Below, in pieces: positions 54,576 through 61,729 of a stretch of 64,000 nt of DNA. The position numbers were made by a program, and so were the translations under genes. Below the pieces are notes generated by a model. The model searched no databases, was not told the DNA's origin, and worked only from the letters and a program-made list of their open reading frames with translations. This DNA comes from Trinickia mobilis (GTDB lineage Bacteria; Pseudomonadota; Gammaproteobacteria; Burkholderiales; Burkholderiaceae). Numbering within the stretch: position 1 is the stretch's first letter; each line of letters begins with the position of its first letter. The stretch spans positions 226,706-290,705 of the forward strand of contig NZ_JAFLRF010000006.1 of NCBI RefSeq assembly GCF_017315705.1. The letters run 5' to 3'.

Positions 54576-55312
54576 GGCGAGCCTTCGATCACGGTGACCG
54601 CCGCCGAGAACACATAGCCTTCGCTGCGCAGCGTCTTGATGTAGCGCGGCTCGCGTGCCTCGTCGCGCAGGCGCTGACGCAATCGGCTGACCAGCAGGTC
54701 GATCGAGCGGTCGAACGCATCGGCTTGCCGCCCTTGCGTCAGGTTGAGCAGTTGCTCGCGTGTCAAAACGCGCTGCGGATGATCGAGGAAGACACGCAGC
54801 AGCCGGTACTCCGCGCCGCTTAGCGCGACCATCGTGCCTTCCGCATCGAGCAGGTGCCGCGCGGTGGTATCGAGACGCCAGTCGCCAAAGCTCAGCATCT
54901 GCGCCGCCTCCGTCACCTGCATGCCGGGCGGCAGCATGCGGGAGCGGCGCAGCACCGCGCGGATGCGCGCGAGCAGCTCGCGCACCGCGAACGGCTTCGC
55001 GAGGTAGTCGTCCGCGCCCATTTCCAGGCCGACGATTCGATCGGTCTCCTCGCTCAGCGCCGTGAGCATCAGCACGGGCACGGTGCGGAATTTGCCGGCG
55101 CGCAACTCGCGGCACAGCACCAGGCCGTCTTCGCCGGGCAGCATCAGGTCCAGCACGATCAGATCGGGCGCGCCGGACTCCAGCGCAGTCCGCATTTCGC
55201 GCCCGTTCGCGGCAAGCGAAACTCGCATGCCGTTCTTCTCGAGATAGGCAGCGACGAGTTCGCGAATAGCCCGGTCGTCGTCGACGAGCAGGACGTGATC
55301 GATTTTATCCAT
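54572..55312 (-). CDS. OmpR-family response regulator
   Basis: A 246-residue regulator. The receiver domain has acidic DDDR at residues 11-14, the phospho-Asp in VLDLMLPGEDG near residue 55, and Lys in DDYLAKPF near residue 105. The winged-helix domain ends LRDEAREPRYIKTLRSEGYVF. It is the partner of the kinase encoded downstream. Matching tandem boxes flank the pair on both sides and are the likely binding sites. Confidence 0.95.
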   Translation of the reverse strand: MDKIDHVLLVDDDRAIRELVAAYLEKNGMRVSLAANGREMRTALESGAPDLIVLDLMLPGEDGLVLCRELRAGKFRTVPVLMLTALSEETDRIVGLEMGADDYLAKPFAVRELLARIRAVLRRSRMLPPGMQVTEAAQMLSFGDWRLDTTARHLLDAEGTMVALSGAEYRLLRVFLDHPQRVLTREQLLNLTQGRQADAFDRSIDLLVSRLRQRLRDEAREPRYIKTLRSEGYVFSAAVTVIEGSP

Positions 55313-55409
55313 CGGAGGATCATACCTTCGGGCGTTTTATCCCTATGCGGCTCGAGGTTATCAGCGAATCGAGTAACGCCTGCTTTATAGCCCAGTTGGC
55401 GCGGCGCTT

Positions 55410-55500
55410 TGTATCGCCATGTATCTGGCGGATGCCGGGATACAAAACATTGCACGGGCACCGCGCGGCAGACACAAGCGAGATACGTCGGAGCGTTCCA
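55410..55500 (+). promoter_or_regulatory. Promoter of the thioredoxin-like gene with tandem regulator boxes
   Basis: TGTATC at 55410 and again at 55420 (10-base direct repeat), then ATACAAA at 55440-55446 and ACATTGCAC. An inverted copy at 53121-53211 keeps the same spacing, with strong similarity continuing to GAGCGTTC near 55496. Confidence 0.7.
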
Positions 55501-55552
55501 ATTCAGCCATGCCAATTCCGGCTTTTCCGCTCGCTCAGCAAAGGACGCCAAT

Positions 55553-56104
55553 ATGTTTTCTCGACTCAAGACCGCTCTCGCCGTTACAACCGTTGCTGCC
55601 GGCGCCTTGTTTGCCGTGATGGGGGCAAGCCGCGGCGCAAGCGCCGGGCTCCCGGTCGAACGCAACAGTGCCGCCCCCGAATTCACCGGCATCGATAGAT
55701 GGCTCAACAGCGAACCGCTGACCATGCAGCAATTGCGGGGCAAAGTGGTGCTAGTCGATTTCTGGACCTACACGTGCATCAACTGCATCCATACCCTGCC
55801 CTATGTGCAGAACTGGTATCAGAAGTACAAGGATCAGGGTCTCGTGGTGGTCGGCGTGCATACGCCGGAATATCCGTTCGAGCGCGATACCGCGAAGGTG
55901 AGCGCGGCCATCAAGCAATACGGTCTCGGCTACCCCGTCGCGCAGGACAATGACTACGCAACGTGGAACGCTTACGGCAATCAATTCTGGCCGGCGTTCT
56001 ATCTGATCGACAAGAAAGGGCGCGTAGTCTACAGCCACTTCGGCGAAGGCGACTACGAGCACACCGAAGCCGAAATTCGGGCGCAGTTGGCGAAAGCGAG
56101 CTGA
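55553..56104 (+). CDS. Thioredoxin-like/TlpA-family exported protein
   Basis: A 183-residue protein with an N-terminal signal or anchor (LKTALAVTTVAAGALFAVMG). The thioredoxin fold follows: VVLVDFWTYTCINCIHTLPY with a CINC active site near residue 73, GLVVVGVHTPEYPFERD, and cis-Pro in FWPAFYLIDKKG. It resembles the thioredoxin domain of DipZ. A periplasmic thiol-redox role is likely. It is transcribed away from the two-component system under the shared promoter type. Confidence 0.9.
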   Translation: MFSRLKTALAVTTVAAGALFAVMGASRGASAGLPVERNSAAPEFTGIDRWLNSEPLTMQQLRGKVVLVDFWTYTCINCIHTLPYVQNWYQKYKDQGLVVVGVHTPEYPFERDTAKVSAAIKQYGLGYPVAQDNDYATWNAYGNQFWPAFYLIDKKGRVVYSHFGEGDYEHTEAEIRAQLAKAS

Positions 56105-56668
56105 GGGCTGCGTGCGAACGCGTTCCTCAAGCCGGAACTGTCCGCCGGAAAGCGGCCGAAAGCGCGCTTCACAGAGACGTCGCGAGCGCCGCCACAAGCG
56201 CGGCCGCGACGACCGGCAGCGCCTCGCCGATCCGACGCGGTGTTCGACGCCGATGGCGGCCGGCCGTCGCGACGTAACTTCGAGCAGGCCGCTCGTCACG
56301 AAAAAGACAGAACATTCGGCCCCTGATCGGCAAAAGCAGACGCGATTTTTGTAATTCACGGTAAAACTGTTCGGCCTCGCGGCCTGTCAAATCGTCATCA
56401 TCAGGCCGGAGAATGCGCAAGAATAGAGTCTCCTGCTAAAAGGCTCGCCCGCGTCTCGGCGCTTTGGGCCTCGCAAGAAAAATGAAAGCCCGGCCGATCT
56501 CTTTCATTAAGCATATCGGCGCATCGGCTCACGAAAACACCCGTTTGCTCCTCGATCGCATACTATTCGACATGGCCGAACACTAAGGAAGTGGCTCTCG
56601 AACGACAGCTACACTCCTCGACGTTCTGTCGGGGCGCACGAGATCCTATAAAAGCCTGAGGAAAGCTA
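56105..56668. other. Gap of 564 bases without a clear gene
   Basis: Between the thioredoxin-like gene and hpnI. On the minus strand near 56280-56330 one frame reads SVFFVTSGLLEVTS, which resembles part of a cyclic-nucleotide-binding domain, but the flanks do not continue the match. It may be gene debris. AT content rises near 56500-56660, where the promoter of the next gene should be. Confidence 0.4.
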
Positions 56669-58069
56669 ATGGCAGATTCGCGACCACAGGGTAAACCTGA
56701 GTATGACGGCATCACTCACTTCCGCAGATCACGCATTTCGTTGTATACGTCGCAGCGTTCCTCCGCTTTCAGCGCGCGCATGAAACGCGATCCACGCGCG
56801 CCGCTCGTGTCCGCTCGTTCAGACAGCGCGGCGACGATGCGACGGGTGTGGCGCGCTGCCCTGATTGGTCTGCTCATTGCGGGCGCGCTGATCGCGTTCG
56901 AAAAAATGCCGGGAGCCGAGCATTGGCTCTATGTCGCGGCTTTCCTGGTCTGCGGCACGGCCGCCATCCTCGGCATCGCCTATACGCTGCTCGCGACGGT
57001 CTTGATCGGACGTTTCTTTGCGCGCTCGAGCGCCGAGCCGGCGAGCTATCCGCCTGTCACGATCGTCAAGCCGCTGCATGGCGAGGAATGGGCGCTGCTT
57101 GACAATCTGTCCAGTTTCTGCCAGCAGGACTATCCCGGCCCGATGCAATTCCTGTTCGGCGTGCACGACTCGGAAGACCCGGCGCTCAAAACAGTAGACG
57201 AATTGCGCCGTCTGTATCCCGAGGCCGACATCGCCGTCGTCGTCGAAGCGCGCCTCTACGGTCCCAACCGGAAAATCAGCAACATCGTCAACATGCTGCC
57301 GCAAGCGCGGCACAATATGCTGGTCTTCGCCGACAGCGACGTCAGTGTCGGGCCCCACTATCTGCGCCATGTGATCGGCGAGCTGCAAAAGCCCGGCGTC
57401 GGGCTCGTCACCTGCGTGTATCGCGGCCAGCCCGATCCCGGCTTCTGGCCGCGTCTATCGGTGAAAGCCACCAACTACCAGTTTCTGCCGAGCGTGGTGA
57501 CGGGTCTCGCGCTTGGGTTGGCGCGGCCGTGCTTCGGACAGACCATCGCCATGCGGCGCGAGACGTTCGACAAGATCGGCGGCTTTGCGCAATTCGTTCA
57601 TCATCTGGCCGAAGATCACGCCATTGGCGAAGCCGTGCGCAAGATCGGCGAGAAAGTGGTCATTCCGCCCTTCGCCGTCTCGCATGCGTGCGTGGAAAAC
57701 AGCGCTGCGAAGCTGCTCGCGCACGAGTTGCGCTGGAGCCGCACGATCCGCACCATCGACCCGATCGGCCACCTGGGCTCGGCGCTGATCCACCCGTTCG
57801 CGTTTGCAATGCTCGCCGTGTTGCTGTCGGGCGGCGCAGGATGGTCGTGGGCGGTGGCGGGCGCCGCGCTCCTGGCACGCTTCACGCTCAAGTGGCAAAC
57901 CGATCGCGCGCTGCGGCAACCGCACGTGGACCTGTGGCTGCAACCGGTTTGGGATATCGTGTCTTTCATGATCTTCGTGGCCAGCTACTTCTCGACACGC
58001 GTCGTCTGGCGCGGCTTTCGTTTCAAGGTCGACGGCAATGGCTTGCTGTCCCCGGTTCAGGATGAGTAA
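56669..58069 (+). CDS. hpnI: Hopanoid biosynthesis glycosyltransferase HpnI
   Basis: Up to 466 residues, a ceramide-glucosyltransferase-like GT2 enzyme. Motifs are VTIVKPLHGEEWALLDNL near residue 131, the DxD-type VFADSDVSV near residue 222, LAEDHAIG and the LRWSRTIR box, with membrane spans at both ends. HpnI adds N-acetylglucosamine to bacteriohopanetetrol. The ATG at 56669 has a good GAGGAAAG site, but the first 56 residues are unlike the family, and 56837 (410 residues) is an alternative start. Confidence 0.82.
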   Translation: MADSRPQGKPEYDGITHFRRSRISLYTSQRSSAFSARMKRDPRAPLVSARSDSAATMRRVWRAALIGLLIAGALIAFEKMPGAEHWLYVAAFLVCGTAAILGIAYTLLATVLIGRFFARSSAEPASYPPVTIVKPLHGEEWALLDNLSSFCQQDYPGPMQFLFGVHDSEDPALKTVDELRRLYPEADIAVVVEARLYGPNRKISNIVNMLPQARHNMLVFADSDVSVGPHYLRHVIGELQKPGVGLVTCVYRGQPDPGFWPRLSVKATNYQFLPSVVTGLALGLARPCFGQTIAMRRETFDKIGGFAQFVHHLAEDHAIGEAVRKIGEKVVIPPFAVSHACVENSAAKLLAHELRWSRTIRTIDPIGHLGSALIHPFAFAMLAVLLSGGAGWSWAVAGAALLARFTLKWQTDRALRQPHVDLWLQPVWDIVSFMIFVASYFSTRVVWRGFRFKVDGNGLLSPVQDE

Positions 58070-58182
58070 TTGGTGATACCGATTCGTTTGGACAGCCGCA
58101 CACGCTGTTGCGGCTGGATAGTGCTGCAGCGCTTTTGTTTCGACGCCCGCAACGCGGCCACTCTGCAGAGGGCGATTACAGC

Positions 58183-59295
58183 ATGAGCAAGCATCTTGGC
58201 GGTATCGCTGCGCTCGCTGGCTTGCTGGTCTCGCTCTGGCTCGTGTGGCACAGCAATCCGGGGACGGTGCTCGGGCTGATGCGCGCCGCAGGCGCAGGCC
58301 TCGTGCTGGCGGCGGTCGCCCATGTCTTGCCGATGCTCGCCAATGCGCGGGACTGGCAAACGCTGATTCGCGACGCCAATCGCCCGAGTCTGGCGGGCAT
58401 GCTGCGTCTGGTGTGGATCCGCGAATCGGTGAATTGCATGCTGCCGGTCGCGCGGATCGGCGGCGAAGTCGTGTCGTTCCGGATGTTGAAGAAGCGCGGC
58501 GTGCGGCCGGCGACGGCCGCCGCGAGTCTCGTCGCCGACGTTCAGCTCACCCTGATCAGCCAATTGCTCTTCACGATGATCGGCATCGGCGTGCTGGTCG
58601 GGCACGCGCAATCCGGTGCGTGGCGCCTCGCGGGTGACTTGGCCTGGGGTGTCGTGGCGCTGGCGCCGATCCTCATGCTGTTTGCCTTGGTGCAGCACGC
58701 CAGTCCGTTCGAGCGCCTCATGCGTCTGCTCAATCGCGTGACGAGCGGCCAGCTCGCGGCGCTCGTCGGTCCATCCGCGCAAATCGATCAGTCGATCAAG
58801 CTGATTTGGCGGCAGCGCGGTGTCGTCCTCCGCTATGTGTTTTTCTGGCAAACGCTTCAATGTCTCGCGACCGCGCTCGAGATCTGGCTCGCGCTTCATT
58901 TTCTCGGCGCGCATGTGAGCTTCCTCGAAGCCGTGGTCATCGAATCGCTGGTCCAGGCGATCAGCAGCGCCGCCTTCTTCGTGCCGGGCGGCCTCGGCGT
59001 TCAAGAGGGCGGCTTCATCGTGATCGGCGGCGCGCTCGGCCTCGATCCCTCGACTTGCCTCGCGCTCGCGGGAGCGCGGCGCCTGCGCGATTTGCTGATC
59101 TACATACCCGGGTTGTTCGCGTGGCAGGTCGCCGAATCGTCCGGCATGCTGGCGCGCCTGACCGGCGCGTTGCGCTCGTTCCTGAGCGCAAACAGGCAAA
59201 CACGGGCCGGCGATTCGCAGTCGCGCGCGCCGGCGGAATCGATCAAAGCCGCAGATCGGGATTGCGCGCCGCCATTTCGATCACCCAATCGGTGA
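58183..59295 (+). CDS. hpnL: HpnL-like membrane protein (UPF0104/flippase-like)
   Basis: A 370-residue protein with about eight membrane spans, of the lysylphosphatidylglycerol synthase transmembrane family. Family blocks are RESVNCMLPVARIGGEVVSF near residue 84, and FFVPGGLGVQEGGFIVIGGA near residue 270. Next to hpnI it fits HpnL, proposed to act in hopanoid transport. The last 18 codons overlap the LysR gene on the other strand, and this tail is not family-like. Confidence 0.8.
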   Translation: MSKHLGGIAALAGLLVSLWLVWHSNPGTVLGLMRAAGAGLVLAAVAHVLPMLANARDWQTLIRDANRPSLAGMLRLVWIRESVNCMLPVARIGGEVVSFRMLKKRGVRPATAAASLVADVQLTLISQLLFTMIGIGVLVGHAQSGAWRLAGDLAWGVVALAPILMLFALVQHASPFERLMRLLNRVTSGQLAALVGPSAQIDQSIKLIWRQRGVVLRYVFFWQTLQCLATALEIWLALHFLGAHVSFLEAVVIESLVQAISSAAFFVPGGLGVQEGGFIVIGGALGLDPSTCLALAGARRLRDLLIYIPGLFAWQVAESSGMLARLTGALRSFLSANRQTRAGDSQSRAPAESIKAADRDCAPPFRSPNR

Positions 59296-60151
59296 ACGCC
59301 CGAACCCGCGAGCTGAGATGCTCGCGATGCGGATAAACGATCGAAATCGGCGTCGGCGGGCAATGGTATGAAGTAAGAATCTCCTTCAATTTCCCTTGCG
59401 CGATCAAATCCGCGACCATGTAGCGCGACGGCTGGATGATCCCGTAGCCGAGCACCGCGGCGGCGATATAGGTCGAACCGTCGTTGACCGCCAGCACACC
59501 GTCCACTGGAATCTTGACGAGCTCGCCGCCGATTTCGTATTCGAACGGAAACGTCCTGCCCGTTCGCTGCGATACGTAGTTCACGGCTCGATGCCGGCTC
59601 AGGTCTTCGAGCGTGGCCGGTTCGCCGTGCTCTTCCAGATAGGCCGGCGACGCGCACGTGACAATCCGCGCATTGCCGATGCGGCGCCCAATGAAACTCG
59701 ACTCTTCGAGCGCGCCCATGCGGATCACGCAATCGACACCGTCTTGAATCAGATCGATGTTGCGGTCGGCCAGCCCGAGCCGGACCTCGATGAGCGGGTA
59801 CAAGCGATAAAACTCGCCCAAGGCGGGCAATAGCAGCGATCTGGCAAGCGTGCCGGACGTGTCGACGCGAATCGTGCCCGACGGGTTCTTGCGCTTGTTC
59901 GACAGCGACGAATCGGCGTCCGAAATCTCGGACAGGATCTTGACGCATTTCTCGTAGTAGAGCGCGCCGTCCTCGGTGACGCTGACCTGCCGCGTCGTCC
60001 GGTTCAAGAGGCGCACGCCGACATGTTGCTCCAGCGCTTGAATCAGGTTGCTTACCGATCCGCGCGGCAACTCCAGCATCTCGGCCGCCTTGGAAAAACT
60101 GTTGGTCTCGACGACGCGAGTAAAGACTTCCATCGCCTGAAGGCGGTCCAT
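59243..60151 (-). CDS. LysR-family regulator
   Basis: A 302-residue LysR protein starting MDRLQAMEVFTRVVETNSFS. The helix-turn-helix is SFSKAAEMLELPRGSVSNLI near residues 18-37, then LLNRTTRQVSVTEDGALYYE, typical of the large proteobacterial group. It overlaps the 3' end of hpnL by 53 bases tail to tail. Target unknown; no divergent gene is close. Confidence 0.92.
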   Translation of the reverse strand: MDRLQAMEVFTRVVETNSFSKAAEMLELPRGSVSNLIQALEQHVGVRLLNRTTRQVSVTEDGALYYEKCVKILSEISDADSSLSNKRKNPSGTIRVDTSGTLARSLLLPALGEFYRLYPLIEVRLGLADRNIDLIQDGVDCVIRMGALEESSFIGRRIGNARIVTCASPAYLEEHGEPATLEDLSRHRAVNYVSQRTGRTFPFEYEIGGELVKIPVDGVLAVNDGSTYIAAAVLGYGIIQPSRYMVADLIAQGKLKEILTSYHCPPTPISIVYPHREHLSSRVRAFTDWVIEMAARNPDLRL

Positions 60152-60836
60152 GCAGGTGCTCCTCCTTAGTGGTTATGCAGCCCCATCACCGAATACTAGC
60201 CGGTGACGAATCCCGACTTCAACGGCCGCACATTCCCCGCGCGCGCGTCGTTCATCAGCAACCTTTCAAATGGCTTCACCGTTTTTGTCAAAACCGAGTG
60301 TGCCTCAATGGCGCGAAGTTTTCCCACGATCCGAGAAATAAAGACATGCATGAAGGGACGCCGCCTAAGCGGCGGCGCATTGCGTATCGCGCGATTTGCC
60401 TCCTCGCCGGCAAACGGCGAAAACGCGATGCCATCGGCAGCGAATGGAAATCCCCGGAAATCCCTATAGCGGCATACGCTCGCATGGTGTCCGGCCCGAT
60501 GAAACCGCGAATGCGCTGTCGCATTTCACCGTTATTCAGGTTAACGAAAGGCTGCTAAAGAAGCGATTCTTTGCAGCTCAAGCGCACACCCTGCCGCCCC
60601 AACAGGTGATATCTCAGCCGCATCCGTCTTGCCGCGTCAATGCCATGCCGCGCACTCAAGCCCCTCCCCGCTGCTGCAATCCGCCAATCTCTCATCGAAT
60701 GCCGCAAAAAGTGCTTCCGAACCTTCGGTACACCGCACTTCCGAATTTGTCTTCGTGAGACGCTAATCCTGCCGCTTTGCCACGCCCAATACGGCCGACG
60801 CTACGGCTCTCCCTCACCAATACAAAGGGGTTCCAA
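60152..60836. other. Long intergenic region before the acyltransferase gene
   Basis: 685 bases with several short frames on both strands, none with family-like sequence. The plus strand from about 60540 is likely the leader of the next gene; the last bases CAAAGGGGTTCCAA hold its ribosome site. No RNA gene or riboswitch could be recognised by eye. Confidence 0.45.
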
Positions 60837-61598
60837 ATGAAGTCAATAGAAATTATTACGCATGGTGCTTGCGATCACGCCAGCAGGCTTGAATTGCCGG
60901 CTATTCAAGCACTCCAAAATCCCGAGCGGATGCCGTTTTCGATCCGGATTGCATCCGGTGAGCGCGATCTAAGGAAAGCGGTGGGCGTACGGCGCACGGC
61001 TTATGGCCGGCACTTGCCGGAGTTCGCGCAAAGGATGGCGGTCGAGGACTGCGACCGCGAGCCCGGCACGACCGTGCTGCTTGCAGAGGCGAAGCTCGAC
61101 GATGCGCCCGTCGGCACGATGCGAATTCAAACCAACGAGTTCGCGCCGCTTCCCGTCGAGCAATCGATGGAACTGCCGCACAGGTTCGGTGCGGCACGTC
61201 TTGCCGAAGCCACTCGCCTGGGCGTGGCGAACGGGGGCGTCGGCAAGGTCGTGAAAATGATGTTGTTCAAGGCATTGTTCCTGTATTGCGAGCAGCAGCA
61301 AATCGATTGGCTGATTATTACCGCCCGTTCGCCAGTCGATCGCGAATACGATGCAATGCTGTTCGAAGATGTTTTTGAACATCGGCAATTTATGCCGATG
61401 GCCCACGTGGGTGGCTTGCCGCATCGCGTAATGGCCGGGGAAGTCGGTGTGGCGCGGCGACGGTGGGGGGAAGCGAAGCACCCTCTATTCAAGTTCGTAT
61501 TTCAGACACATCATCCGGATATCGATTTGCGCGTACCAAACGATTTATCTTTGATGCCGGAACCGGTACGATGCCAGGAAGGATCGCGTATTGCTTAA
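60837..61598 (+). CDS. N-acyl amino acid synthase, FeeM-like (GNAT fold, autoinducer-synthase relative)
   Basis: A 253-residue acyltransferase. The N-terminal RIASGERDLRKAVGVRRTAY followed by GRHLPEFAQ and the GTMRIQTNEFAPLPVEQSME block near residue 98 match FeeM-domain proteins. AEATRLGV near residue 123 is the conserved acidic/Arg motif. These transfer an acyl chain from acyl carrier protein to an amino acid and are structural relatives of LuxI. No acyl carrier protein or FeeM-linked partner gene is adjacent. The next gene is a cyclic-di-GMP enzyme. Confidence 0.8.
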   Translation: MKSIEIITHGACDHASRLELPAIQALQNPERMPFSIRIASGERDLRKAVGVRRTAYGRHLPEFAQRMAVEDCDREPGTTVLLAEAKLDDAPVGTMRIQTNEFAPLPVEQSMELPHRFGAARLAEATRLGVANGGVGKVVKMMLFKALFLYCEQQQIDWLIITARSPVDREYDAMLFEDVFEHRQFMPMAHVGGLPHRVMAGEVGVARRRWGEAKHPLFKFVFQTHHPDIDLRVPNDLSLMPEPVRCQEGSRIA

Positions 61599-61729
61599 TC
61601 AAGCTAATGAAATGAAATGAAGCCGGGCTCTAATGTGACCGGGCGCAACAGCGAACGGGCGGCGGCGGGCGAAGACTCGCACCGCCGCCGTTCCGGCGGC
61701 GCGAGAGTGTGGCTGGGGGAAATACAGAT

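Noticed and set aside
53259-55115. Continuous open frame suggesting a 618-residue fused regulator-kinase
   Set aside because: The upstream part is an out-of-frame reading of the response-regulator gene. The kinase has a proper start at 54575 overlapping the regulator stop by ATGA.
56169-56420. Cyclic-nucleotide-binding protein remnant in the gap before hpnI
   Set aside because: Only about 14 residues (SVFFVTSGLLEVTS) resemble the domain. Neither flank continues the match in any frame, so it is kept only as a note.
61674-61702. Terminator hairpin between the acyltransferase and GGDEF genes
   Set aside because: GCCGCC and GGCGGC pair over a short loop, but in this GC-rich stretch many alternative pairings exist and no T run follows.
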